Below, piece by piece: positions 11,441-22,799 of a DNA stretch of 64,000 bases. A program made the translations under genes and the position numbers. The notes under the pieces were generated by a model, which worked only from the letters and a program-made list of their open reading frames with translations, made no database searches and was not told the origin of the DNA. Each line of letters begins with the position of its first letter. Position 1 is the stretch's first letter. The stretch spans positions 211,638,361-211,702,360 of the forward strand of contig NC_080671.1 of the NCBI RefSeq assembly GCF_030247195.1. The letters run 5' to 3'. Source of the DNA: Topomyia yanbarensis (lineage: Eukaryota; Arthropoda; Insecta; Diptera; Culicidae).

Positions 11441-13375
11441 TGTTGGCCATTTTCATTTTTACCGCTACCTTGCAGTATTTTAGTCGCATAATAGCGAAAA
11501 CTCAGTTTGTTTACATTCGCGATTTGGGCCAGTGTTGCCACCATTAAATCTGTACCGGGAGTTGAAAAATCTTTTCTATCTGTACCCTCTTATCGAAAAA
11601 AGGACCGGATTCTGTACCCAAACAATAACGAGGTTGTTGGATTCTTTCATTCGGGGAACTCAAACCAGACATTCTGACTCGGTTGTTTTATATGAGCTGA
11701 AATTCCGCAAGAACCCAGTAAACTAAAAGGCGGCGCCGTAACTTGCCGTTCACTGTAAAAGTAGTGTGAGAAACCAGTTATAATTCCGGATGAGTTTGAC
11801 TGGGTAATGCCAATATCAGCTCCAGCTCAAATTCTCACTGCCACTTTGTTTGCCAACCAAAGGTGGCCAACAGAGTGGCGACGAGAAGCTGAGATGGGGT
11901 TGGAAATATCAATAAGATGCGAGAAACCGGCTTGCAGGAATTCAAATGGAGTACGTCAGAGTAAACGTATGCACTCCGAGAAGATTCGCTCAGCTTTTAT
12001 TAGACATCATTCCTTTTGATTTGCTGGAAGCATGTTTCTCGCATATTGCCTTATAATGTCAGCTTCAGTTCAAGCTCAATCAGTACCAGCTCCACTTCAG
12101 ATTCTTGCTATCACTGCTGCCTAACTCAAATGTTTACTGGGATGCATCGCAGGGTTAAATTATTTTACCTTGCTTTCATGTAGAAAATCTGTACCAATCC
12201 GTAATTTAAAAAAAAATCTAATCTGTACCCTAAAAAAAAAAATAATACGCAAGCTTTAACCCATATAGTCCAACGATTCCACATATTGTATGGATGATAC
12301 CCTGAACAGGTGGTTAGGCTCTTGGATCATTAGATGTTTATTAGGGATACCGTACAGAATCTGTGCCAAAAATGCTTCAGAAATCTGTACCTTTCTAGAT
12401 AAATCTGTACTTGCGGCATCACTGATTTAGGCCCTCATGGAAGATCTATGTCGAAGTGAGAATTGCGATTCAAAAGAAAAATGAAAAAAAGAAAAAAAAA
12501 AAAAGAAATTGATAGCAGTTTGATGGGCTCTAGCAGATAAACCAAGTTGATTTCGAGTAAATCCTTTCTTGAGCATATTTTTGTTATCTTACAGATCCGA
12601 AAAGAGTTAAGCGGCTGTATCTAGGGACAAAAGAAGAATATTTTAAGAGCATCGGTTGATTAAAAAGAAAGAAAATTATATTTCTCGATTTTGTGAATGT
12701 CCCCGTTTTATCAGCCTAAAACTCACCAATGGGCTGATAAAAACGGGTCTTCACTGTATTACCATTATAAATCACAAAATGGTGGAAACTCGTCAACCGT
12801 TATATTGAAATGAAAAAAAAATCGGAAAAAGTAGCTACTACTTTAAAAACGTATTGCAATTGAAACATGTCATGTTTTGTTGAACAAATTAGATTACTGT
12901 AATTAAAACTAATCGATAAAAGTCATATTGCGGAAATTGTTCTAAAAAATACATCACAGATCGTACAATGAGAATAATATACAGCGACACAATCTCATAT
13001 TCGTACATCTCTGATGTATATGTTTAATATTGTTTCACAAACGTTTGCGCTATTTAATATAGGTACTGTTTTGTAAATGTGGTAGTAGAATCATCATCTG
13101 TCATTTTCTTATCATTTGTAATCTAAAGTGTGCAAGTTTCCGTACACTACACATCAAAAATCATTACTTGGTGTGAAAATGGCACAATTTCATATTAGTA
13201 CACTTGTGAAAAGTCATTTAATTTGTAATTTAAGACCTGTTATTTCTTTATTTTTTTGTTTTACTTTGAAAAATAGATTTTATGACTACAGAAAAGTGTT
13301 CATTGGTACAGTTTCCTCAACACTAGTTCAAGAAATTCCCTCAAATTACCGTAATGGTTAAAAAAAGTAAACTAC
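11441..13375. other. AT-rich spacer with a truncated M1 MITE
   Basis: Only a partial MITE at 12,519-12,756 is recognisable, plus a short CTGTACC-rich stretch at 11,550-12,420. No coding signal is seen. Confidence 0.45.
12519..12756. mobile_element. M1 MITE, copy 2, left-truncated
   Basis: It is homologous to 2,262-2,521 (TGATGGGCTCTAGCAGA start) and ends GGGTCTTCACTG followed by TA. The left inverted end is missing, and an A-rich run precedes it. Confidence 0.6.
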
Positions 13376-13379
13376 CTGC

Positions 13380-13750
13380 CATTATGGGACGGAAACTAAC
13401 TATTACTCACCAAAATGAAGCTAAATCACTTCAGAAAATCTTTGAAATTGTTCAAAGGTTGCGTCCAACTATTTAACATGTTGTTAAAAACTTTGATGTG
13501 GCGAAATGCAGAACAGATATTGCGAAAAACTTGAACTGCAAAAAATTTACGATGAGGGATAAACGACTTTAAATTAGAAAAATTTGGGAAAATCGAGTAA
13601 TTAATGTTATGTACATGGTAAATAAATTGAATCATAGCATTTAAGTAAAAGTCTGCTCTGGTACGGCTCGTAATGTACGGAGAACGGACAATTACAATGT
13701 CTGTGTTCTGAGCATGAAGCTGTTCATAAATGAGAAGAACAAAGAATTTA
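13380..13750 (+). pseudogene. Probable N-terminal remnant of a Tc1-type transposase
   Basis: A broken reading frame begins MGRKLTITHQNEAKSLQKIF. It continues through KNFDVAKCRTDIAKNLNC-like helix-turn-helix text to SGTARNVRRTDNYNV, which resembles the GRPRK linker region of Tc1 transposases. Stop codons and frame changes interrupt it. The matching catalytic half lies on the same strand at 28.26-28.93 kb, so the two are probably one gene split by ~14.5 kb of later insertions. The assignment of this half is weaker than that of the C-terminal half. Confidence 0.4.
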
Positions 13751-14472
13751 ATAATTCAATTTTTTTGGTCTTTTGGCTTAAGGCCATCGTCTAAAATGGG
13801 TGCGCGCGGGTGGTTTTCTGGAAATCTTGATGGTAAATTTGAAGAAAATCTTAAAACCAAAAACATAGCCATCTGCCGTATAAATTTGGCTATCATTTGG
13901 TGAAAAAATATTTGGAAAATTCTAAAGATTTTCCGAGAGTTATGCCCTGGAGTGAAGAAAAAATCATTTTCCCGGTTTTCTTAAGCAATTATCTAAAAAA
14001 TCAAAGCGGTGACATATACTTTTTCATATATAAAAGTTCATTATGTACTATAAGGAGTACATTCCGCTACATTTTTGAGAAAAATTTCCACATTTTCCAC
14101 GAAAATTTTCCATTTTAGCTATAATATAGGTAATACGTTTTCTCGCGATCTGAAAGTTCCGAATAAAATAAAAATTGTATCAAAACGTAGGGTATAATTT
14201 TTACAGATGGAAAATATGTTGTTTTGGGGAAATTTTTTACGATTTTCTCATGAAAACTCAAGATTTCCAATCAATTTCAAAAATCCATTCGATTCTGTGC
14301 GTGGAGCTGAAATTGAAAACTAGAAGTTTTCCATTCAAGCTCTTGGATACAAGATTTTGTCTCATTGGTTGCAGCGCTTCAGGCTCTATAAATATTGGGC
14401 ATGAAATGTTATGTCATGCATGTGAAATTTTTGAAAGTTTTTTTTTATTATTCATTTATACATAATTACATA

Positions 14473-14724
14473 TCACGTTTGCGTAGTATATTCATCAGAA
14501 TCTACACTTTGGTAGATTTCCGTATATAGAATTCCGTAATAGAACTTCGAAAGTAAATTTTGTATTTGTAAATATGAGTTTTCTGGACTATCAAACATTT
14601 TTGCGAGACAATAACAATGTTCATTTTTGTCTTTTGGTAAAATATAATTGCCAATAGAAACAAGACGTGTTTTGACAAAAAAACTTGTACAGCTACACTT
14701 TTTCACAATTTTTGTATTTCCCAT
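14473..14724 (-). CDS. Small ORF (83 aa) in the left arm, unknown
   Basis: An ATG-started frame begins MGNTKIVKKCSCTSFFVKTR and reads outward toward the left end of the TTAA element. The right arm carries the same 83-residue frame at 25,806-26,057, also reading outward. It is cysteine-containing, with no signal peptide or motif I recognise. Conservation may only reflect the near-identity of the inner arms, not selection on a protein. I assign no function. Confidence 0.25.
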   Translation of the reverse strand: MGNTKIVKKCSCTSFFVKTRLVSIGNYILPKDKNEHCYCLAKMFDSPENSYLQIQNLLSKFYYGILYTEIYQSVDSDEYTTQT

Positions 14725-15166
14725 ATAACAAGTTCATGTGAACCGTGACGGCGAGGACATATATTATTGTTATAATTTGACTAAGCTCAGTATGAATCTA
14801 GTATGAATCAACCATTGGTCATTTGAATGAGTATTCGGATGATAGAGTTTCCATTGATTCATAAAAAATATACCACTAAATAATTGAACTGTATATGTCT
14901 GCATGTAGGAATGGCGCCTCATATATATGCATATATACATTATGTGCATCGTTCTTTTATGTGCTTATAAATTGAGGCCATTATGATGTAAATGAGAATC
15001 CAAATCTATCAACAATAATTGGAACTCTAAATCTAGCTTCCGGTTGCCATAAACAGGTCATATCTGATTACGTCAACATTTCTTAGAGCTTGCATAGTCG
15101 TCAGAGGAGGCCAATATGACCAAGATATCACTAATGTCGAACTACGAAAGAATAACTTTGATACTA

Positions 15167-15256
15167 CCCAAGTAACAAATTAAGTTTTATAGCACACTAC
15201 AAGTTCAATCGCTCTTAGACTTCAAGAGTGTCATAAAACCTCCATTGTTACTAGGG
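15167..15256. mobile_element. 90-bp MITE in the left arm
   Basis: It is bounded by TA on both sides, with ends CCCAAGTAACAA and TTGTTACTAGGG. The same copy lies inverted at 25,274-25,363, so it was present before the inner arms were duplicated or homogenised. Confidence 0.7.
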
Positions 15257-15369
15257 TAGTCACTTGTATCAATAGATCGTCTCCAAATAACCGAGTCAAT
15301 GGATGATCGTCGAAAGCTCTTCAGGACAGGAAGACTCCTTGAATATTCTCCAAGCTTGGTTGGGGGCAC

Positions 15370-15745
15370 CGTCCAAGGTCATAACGTCCGGGACATTATG
15401 ATGCGCATTCAATCTCGGATCTTCTCTCGCAGTCGATTTGGATATTATGACGCATAAGAACTGCGTCATAATGTCCCTGGTCATATCATCCCAAAATAAT
15501 GTGTGTCATAACGTTCGGAACATTGTGACGTACGAGGGTGCGTCGTAAAATCCGAAAATAGATGTACGTCATAAAGTCCGCAATCATTCTAGTATCACAA
15601 CGTCCTAAATCCGTACTGCGTCATAAAATCTAAGATTATATGACTCACATTATGTTGGGATGTTATGACGCAGAAGCACTGCATCAAAAAGTCGAATATT
15701 CTATGACGCATTGATTGTTTCGGACATTATGACGTCCAAATATAT
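15370..15745. repeat. Cluster of GTCATAA/TTATGAC palindromic repeats
   Basis: About ten irregularly spaced copies of GTCATAAYGTCC or its complement occur, several as local palindromes, for example GGACATTATGACGCATAAG and CTGCGTCATAATGTCCC. They lie just inside the left arm of the TTAA element. No ORF of note. Confidence 0.6.
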
Positions 15746-15759
15746 TGAAAAGTACATCA

Positions 15760-17400
15760 AATTACTTTGATTTACAGGTCTAGATCACTGGTGGCCTATA
15801 AATGATTCATTGGATATATTGCCCACTATCGATAATTAAAGTTAAAGTCACATCGGCTCTTCGGTGCTGACTAGACCAATTTGCGCTATCCTTTTATTAT
15901 GTTTCTTCTTTTTCAAAATTTTAGCACTCGAATATTAAAATATAATTATTTGTGTTCTTGAATGTAGTTGTCATGTACAATAAAAATGTAATATCTCGAC
16001 AAACATATGATTTGGTCTCAAAAGCCAACTGTCTAAATACACTTTTATGAACAATTCAGGACGAACCGTTAAGCGCCCTGTACAGCCGTTGATAGCAAAC
16101 AAAAGAGAACAGTTTTCTTTTCCGTTAACTGCTATGCACCGTGCTTGGGTAATAACGGTTTCTTGAGAATTTTTCCTCAAAGTTAATTTTGACATTTTGC
16201 TTTGGAGCCCTAATCATATGTTTGTCGAGATATATGCATTTGAAAATTTATAATGAATGTAACCAACCATAAAATCCTAGTGTTCATGATTGAGAAGGTA
16301 CTAGGTGGATTAAAACAGCTTTTTAGTTTCGCGGACGTCATCGATATCATTGGATTCGATCACAGTATAATGGACTGACCATAAAGTTTGGTGGACAGTG
16401 TTCCCCGTGGCAGATAGTAAAGATCGAGGCATCAAAAACGATGTTGATTTCAAGGTAGAAATTGATTGAGTACAGTATGACATTGTCGGAGAGTTCTAAT
16501 ATCATGGATAACACTAGTGCAGTGGTTCGGAAATGACTGAATCGATTTACACAAACATAGTTTCAACTGAAAGGTATAACGCTCCTATAAGCTGCTATTG
16601 AATTTTTAGTTGACCCAACTTCCGGTTCCGAAGTTACGGGTTGAAAAGTGCGGTCACACAGCAAATTTCCATATAAACTGGTACCTCCATGATGTCTAAA
16701 TGATGTAATATATATGAAAATTTATGCAAAATAACTTGGATTTGTGGTCCTAGATTATAAATAAACAATCAAAGTAGCTTTGACTAGAGTTGGCACTATT
16801 TTTCAAAGAAAATCTGGCAATTCAACTAAAAATATCTGGCAAAATCTGGCACTTGACAGCGACCTCAAAGTCATCGAAATTTGGCATACATTTTAGTTTT
16901 CATCAATCGATTTTTGTAAAATTTTGGACATTATTACTCAAATTTCCAAAATGTGTGTATATGTAGTAACTTCTAAAGCTTAAAAATCTGGCAGAATGAG
17001 AGATTTTTCTTTTTGTCAGGAAGCTGCCAAAACATCTGGCTATGCCAGATAACTCTGGCATAATTGCATCCCTGGCTTTGACCACATTGACCACCCATTA
17101 TGGTTCATGAGGTCCCCAGGGAACTCATCATGTTCCTAAGCTAGTGTCACATCCATTTCCCAGCGAATTCTTGACCAATTTTTACAAACTTAATTTCAAA
17201 TGAAAGATACAGTAATGTCATTGATTGCTATTGAATTTTATTCGGTTCCGATTTTTCGGAGTTACAGGTTGGTTAGTAAGGTCACACTGGAATTTCCCAT
17301 ATAAACCGTTACAATCGTAATACCTAAGAGGTTAAAACTATTGAAATGGTCACCAAACTATTTTGATTCGCAGGTCTAGATCACGGAATGCCAATCAATG
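15760..17400. repeat. Diverged R1-family repeats
   Basis: The segments at 15,770-15,900, 16,516-16,760 and 17,150-17,400 resemble each other and 760-905. They share CAGGTCTAGATCAC, CCAACTTCCGGTTCCG and TTTCCCATATAAAC blocks. A CTAGGTGGATTAAAACAGC end is at 16,300. They carry a 290-bp hAT-type MITE and no genes. Confidence 0.55.
16785..17074. mobile_element. 290-bp hAT-type MITE, 8-bp duplication
   Basis: Perfect GCTTTGAC copies flank it at 16,777-16,784 and 17,075-17,082. The ends are TAGAGTTGGCACTATTTTTC and, inverted, CAGGGATGCAATTATGCCAG. The body repeats ATCTGGCA at least six times. An 8-bp duplication is the hAT signature. Confidence 0.75.
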
Positions 17401-17403
17401 AGT

Positions 17404-19361
17404 CAGTGGCGTAGCCAGAAATTTGGTTTGGGGGGGAGGGATGATAAAGAACGGTTTTTTTTGGAAAATGCTAAAATTTAATATGAGTTTCATAAATTAT
17501 TGAAAATTCAGAAACGTAAGTAGTCTAACAGATGTCGTTCGAGGCTGCAAATAAGGAGAATCAACAGTTTTCAAACCTTTATAGATCATTTTCATGCATA
17601 ATATGTCAATAATGACAAAGAATCTTTTAAAGTGGGATATGCGTTCGAAAAAATTTTCAACGTTCAAGATCACTTAATTAGAAAATCCTTAACTTTGAAG
17701 GTTTGACACGTGCGAGAAATTTTCTAACATAAAATAGCGTATACTTTGATATAAACATTTTAGTGATTAATTCGCATAGAGATAATTACGGAGAAATAAC
17801 TTCAAAAATAGAGACTTGGCACTTTCAGTAAAGTTATTGATAATGTCATTTTAAACAATTTTGTTGAAAATATAAAGGATACATGAATGCAGCATATCGG
17901 GATATGAAACAACATGCTATATTTCTACTTAGTGGAGTAAAATTTAGGGAAAAATTATTTTTTCTGAACTCAGAAGCCTTTGTTTAAAACCATCATTGCT
18001 GGTTGAGGAGACAAAACCTATAACTAAATTAGTTATGAAATTTGCGTTTCGACAGACTTCTCATCTAAATTCGACACTAACTTAGTAATAGGACTAAGCT
18101 AGCGCCGAATTTATGCTATCTCCAAAAAACGGAAACACTCTTTGTGTTTCTGGGCAAACCCCTAGTCCTTTTAATATTTGGGAATTTTTTTTAAAACTAG
18201 TTCACTTAAATATATCTTTTTTGTAAGCTTCAGAGACTCATACCTTGAATGCAATGTGAATTTTATTGTTTAAAAATCGCAGACGAATGTTTTCAAATAC
18301 AGTAATATCAGAATAAGTTATTGTAAAGGTTTTCTACGAATACATTTCGATACTCTGAATGTATTTGATATTCATGTCTTCAACAAAATTGTTTGAAATA
18401 GCATTTTTGAAAACTTTGCTCGAGACATTAAATCTCGACCTAAATTTACTTGAAGATCATATTCTCTTTAACTACTTCTAGGAGGATTAACCGCCAAAAT
18501 TATTTTATTATCAAATGGCCAGTTTTCTATTCTGAACTTATTCAATGTAACTTAATATTGAAATTTGACAGTTTCGAATGAAAGTGATCGTGACCGTTAA
18601 AAATTTATCGAGAATTTATTTTACTTTTCTTCATTATTCAAGCTCACAGCTTGACAACGAGTCCTAGTACCTAATTCACAAAATTTTGTTACGCCATTCA
18701 ATTAAGCACTCAAATATACACCAGTAAAAAACCAATCCTGCTTAGAGGCTATTCATATAACTGATAATACAATAAAAATCAAATGCTCATAAAAACCTAG
18801 CCTAATCTGGTAGAGACAAACTGTAAACGGCAGCATCTTCCAACTATTTTCCGAAATGTTATTCTTGTTATTAACCATATTAAATTTTTGTCTGAACTCT
18901 ACGCAATCTTAAAAAAACACATTTTCAGCAAATGTTGAAATGTATGCAAATTTTCGGCGAGCAAGTTTATATGTTTCATAGACAATCAACTTATTCAAAC
19001 TTAGTTTTCCATTCGAAAATTTTTCTCTAATCCATATTTTGCAGCATCTTTTAAAAATGAGCTCTTGATAATTCAGGCTGTTATTTTATTTTACATTGAA
19101 GTAAATTGATAACTATGGAATTCCATCTAAGAGATAAATTACATGATCCTCTTCCCACAATTTTCCAAAAGTCCTCATGATGCTTAAAACACGGTTCTCA
19201 ATATAGTGATCAGAGAATATTCTTCCAAAAATGTTTTGTAGAACATTTATTTAAATTAATCAGCATCAACAATTTTTTTTCAATCCAATTAATTTTGGTT
19301 TGTGGGGGGGGGGGGGGGTCAACCCCCTAAACCTTCCCCCCTCCCCCTGGCTACGCCACTG
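17404..19361. mobile_element. 1.96-kb hAT-like non-coding element
   Basis: A perfect 15-bp inverted repeat, CAGTGGCGTAGCCAG, bounds an AT-rich body with no ORF of note. Runs of G (left) and C (right) lie just inside the ends. The CAGTG start fits hAT. The flanking octamers CAATGAGT and CTTTAAGT match at only five of eight positions, so the duplication is at best diverged. Its ends resemble the 247-bp MITE at 20,196, whose 8-bp duplication is perfect. It probably depends on a transposase elsewhere. Confidence 0.65.
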
Positions 19362-19566
19362 CTTTAAGTATATTGTCCACTATCGACAATTCCGGAAGTC
19401 CCGGACTTCGGGCATATTCCACAATTAAAGTTGCATCGCTTTTTCGGTCATGATTGATCCGATTTTCTCAAACCAAGCCCCAAATGGCTCGCCCAACGAT
19501 TCGTAAAGTGGAGCAATTGTTGAAGGTGAACATGAAGCTCAACATAGCAGAAGTAAATAATATGCA

Positions 19567-20720
19567 ATTCCATCATTTACGACAAGCCGTATAGATTACG
19601 TTTAAAAAATTTAGCCAAGCAGAATCATTCGTTTCGCAGAACAACTTGAAACACGTCGTCGAATGTAATGACATTTTACACAGCATCCCAACGTATGTTG
19701 ATAATGGCAGTATTGAACGCAGAGCCGCTATCAAACAATTCATGTCAAAATTCGGAGAGGAGGACAGTGTTAAGGAAGATACTTGGAGGAATTTCTTCCC
19801 AGGACTTCGCAACAGCGTTCGTGTAGTGTGAATGTGGCCAACAAAACCTATTCCCTCCTATTTGACCATCTCATGCAGATCACCTCAAGGCATTGCATAT
19901 TCTCAACTAACACCAGTCACGTACCCAGGGCAGATTCCTACGTGCCAATATTGCATCAGCCGCTACACCACGGAAAACCTTGCGCAGAGGCTGCTAAGGA
20001 AATTCCCCCTGCTACGACCAAAGCCGGCATATAGTCGTCGTATGCTAAACCACAACCAGTTGGTAAACCAACGACTGCGGACCAGGCAGTAACAACCACC
20101 ACCTCAACAATGATCTGGCCCAGTACCGCTAAACCAACTGAATATCAATATCGAAGTAACAACGATTACATCAAATGTCTCCAAACCAACAACCACAGTG
20201 GCGGATCCAGGGGGAGGGTCTTGGGGGTCCGGACCCCCCCCTCCCCCCCGAAAGTTCTTGAGAAATTTTAAAATAGTTTCTATTTTAAATTCATTCCAAG
20301 TTCAAAATCATTCCAAACTAGATTCGATTACCAAACCCGATTTTAATTAAATGAGGGTATTTCATATTACGTATTGCACAATGAACATTTCAAAGTTGAA
20401 ATTTTGGACCCCCTCCGAAATTTTTTTCTGGATCCGCTCCTGAACAACCAACACCACTGATAAAGCATCAAACACCGATGAAGGATTTACAACAGCGACC
20501 CGGAAGTATAAGAAACAAACAAGAACATCCGACCGTGAGCATCATGAATGCAGTACCGATGACGACATAGACGCGAACGAAAACGCGAAAGCAGACGGAC
20601 CGAATGATCCCTAATGTGCGCCATACAACGCACCTAATGTCTCACCACCTAGGAAGAAGATCTCACCACGCAGCAGCAAGCTGCGTCAACAAGACCCTAC
20701 GGACAGTTGAATGTTTATTT
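19567..20720 (+). pseudogene. LINE ORF1-like (gag-like) remnant
   Basis: Broken plus-strand frames carry NGSIERRAAIKQFMSK, then a segment with PIPSYLTI and YPGQIPTCQYC. This resembles the single-strand nucleic-acid-binding region and zinc-knuckle start of insect LINE ORF1 proteins. Frameshifts near 19,830 and 20,030 separate the pieces. A 247-bp hAT MITE interrupts the 3' part. The opposite-strand LINE pieces at 21-23.6 kb are a different insertion or an inverted part. The assignment rests on short motifs. Confidence 0.4.
20196..20442. mobile_element. 247-bp hAT MITE, perfect 8-bp duplication
   Basis: AACAACCA occurs at 20,188-20,195 and 20,443-20,450. The ends are CAGTGGCGGATCCAG and, inverted, CAGGAGCGGATCCAG, followed by G/C-rich runs. 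This is the clearest hAT signature in the window and helps classify the 2-kb sibling at 17,404. Confidence 0.85.
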
Positions 20721-21064
20721 TAATTTCTACATATTGTAAAAATCTTTAAAAACCCACGGCCCAGTTATGCTAACGCATTGAGCGATGTCAAATGAACAAA
20801 AAAAGAAGATAACGTAGAAGTCCTGCTGATTAAGTTAATCAAATCTTATACTTTTATATTTAAAGTCAGTCAGAGTCGACTTTTGAGGTAGTCGTCGGAT
20901 ACGTGCTAAGCGTAATAATAATGTAATAGACATTGCCACAATTATATTGAACATAACCAGCTAATGAATGAATAGTTTGGATAAATGAGAAAGGCATAAT
21001 CGCACCACTAGGTGGATTAAACCAGTTTTTATATATCGGTTCAGTGTGTCAAGAATTGAGCTGC
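20721..21064. other. Spacer with a repeat end
   Basis: It includes GGCCCAGTTATGCTAACGCA near 20,760 and an R1-type end, CACTAGGTGGATTAAACCAG, near 21,003. The ATTGAACATAACCAGC block at 20,945 also occurs near 1,517. No gene. Confidence 0.45.
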
Positions 21065-22110
21065 TTACTGAAAGTGCTCAGGAGTAGGTATCTGGTGGTT
21101 TGTTAGATTGGTGCAAAACTTTCCAGCATAACTGGTTCCAGGCATGCGAGAACTACACGACTCTACATAATTGTCGACTGAGGGTATTGTCGACGAATAT
21201 TGCCGAAAGCGCAACGCTGTGTTCACGTAGTTTGTCCGACGAAACTGCAACCGCCGCAAATTCCTATTCCTCGGTGCTCTGGGGAGCACATTAATTGAAT
21301 TTTCCTGCAAAACGGCGGAGCAGTCGATTCTATTCTGTAGAACGTCTGCCAAGAAGAGCGCTTTCAAAAGAACTCGTCGGGTTTTCAGGGTTTCCAGATC
21401 GATGAGTAAACACCGGCTTCCGTAGCCAGGTAGCTGATACGGATTAAGCCACGGTAACCTGCGCAATGCAAATCGAATAAACCGCCGTTGAATGGATTCG
21501 TTTAAAGTAGATAGAACTCCACACTGCAGAGCTGTAGTATAGCGACTTTAGGCAATATACGTCGGTGAAGTCTCTAGCTATACGTATGATGAGGCCCAGC
21601 GTTTGTGATGCTTTACCTACGATGAACGAGACGTGTTGCTTGAAAGTGAGTTGGTTATCCAGTATGACTCCAAGATCTTTAACGTGAGTGACACGATCGA
21701 TTTGAACATCCCCCAAGGCATATTGGAAACGAATCGGTTGCTTTTTCCTTGTGAAGGAAATCACCGAGCACTTTCTCGGGTTGACGATCATTCGATTCAA
21801 ATCGCACTAAGCTGCGAAACTGTCCAGTTGATTTTGCAGGAAATGGGCATCAGCAATCGAACGAATCTGCATATACATTTTCAGATCGTCCGCAAATGAC
21901 ATAATTCACATAGTTGAAAAACAGTACAAAAATTATCAGACCAAGGTGACTTCCCTGTACGATACCGGAGGTAGCATTGAAACTATCTGATTGAAAATCG
22001 CCTATAGTGACACTCATCGACCGGTCGGTAAAATAGCTGTTGAACCACCTAAGGAGTGAGCCGTGTAGTCCTAGTCTCTGCAGCTTTGCAACAGTTATAT
22101 AGTGATTAAA
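21065..22110 (-). pseudogene. LINE ORF2, C-terminal half (CR1/Jockey-type)
   Basis: Read from 22,110 down, the frame shows GSLLRWFNSYFTDR and a GIVQGSHLG motif. A frame change is followed by SFADDLKMY (reverse transcriptase motif C with both aspartates), then RKCSVISFTR, KDLGVILD and the ALRRLPW-like tail. There is at least one internal stop (before CDLNRMIV) and frame changes near 21,460 and 21,960. No RNase H domain follows, which separates it from the I-clade element at 29.6 kb. Its N-terminal half is at 22.8-23.65 kb, and the part between is missing or replaced. Confidence 0.7.
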
Positions 22111-22336
22111 GGGCGAACACGAAATTATTGCGACACCGAAAATGTCATGCCAATTTTCTTATAATGTTTAAAATCAAACCAAAATTTTAGGGTAGTTTTA
22201 TACATATATTTACTTCAAAAATCAAAAGAAAAGTTAATCGATGGAGCCTTGAGTGTAAAATTGAAAGCATTTTCGCTTGATGCCCTCGTCAAAGTCTGTA
22301 CAGTGTCATTCGGTACCAGTTTATCAGTTTTTTTTT

Positions 22337-22735
22337 TCATTTTCTTAACATGTCCTTCTCGTCTTTGACTGTCTTCTTGCTCTTCCGAAGTTCCCGCTTC
22401 ATCATTGCCCAGTACTGCTCCACCGGGCGCAGCTCCGGACAGTTTGGCGGATTCATGTCCTTTGGAACAAAATGGACAGAATTGGCCTCATTCCACTCCA
22501 GGACACTTTTAGAATAGTGGCATGATGCCAATTCTGGCCAAAATAGCGGAGCTTCGTCGTGCTGCTGCAAGAACGGCAAAAGGCGCTTCTCGAGACACTC
22601 AGATTTGTGAATCTCGTCATTTACTGTGCCCTTTGTCACGAAAGGCTCACTCCTCAGTCCGCAAGAGTAGATGGCCTGCCAAGTGAGATATTGCTAGAAC
22701 TTGCTCTTGCCGGTGAAAAACTCCAACCCCGGAAT
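22337..22735 (-). pseudogene. DD37E-type transposase C-terminal remnant
   Basis: The frame contains FVTKGTVNDEIHKSECLEKR, then FWPELASCHYSK, and ends PELRPVEQYWAMMK. Counting from the E of FWPE to the E of PVEQ leaves 37 intervening residues, the spacing of the mosquito DD37E family. The family normally has FWPD, so the second catalytic aspartate is glutamate here. One stop interrupts the upstream part (TGKSKF-stop). The N-terminal half is absent. The insert sits between the two halves of a LINE ORF2. Confidence 0.65.
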
Positions 22736-22799
22736 TTTAATTTAATAATTTCATATACTTTATGAAGTTTTGGGTTTCGATCACTGAATCATGCAATTA

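Larger units (their letters stand above)
13782..15361 (+). repeat. Left terminal inverted repeat of the TTAA element
   Basis: It is the inverted copy of 25,171-26,593. The outer ~330 bp is clearly diverged from its partner, and ~170 bp at 14,119-14,290 has no counterpart. From about 14,309 inward, roughly 1 kb appears nearly identical. The two tiers suggest recent homogenisation of, or separate origin for, the inner part. Confidence 0.75.
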
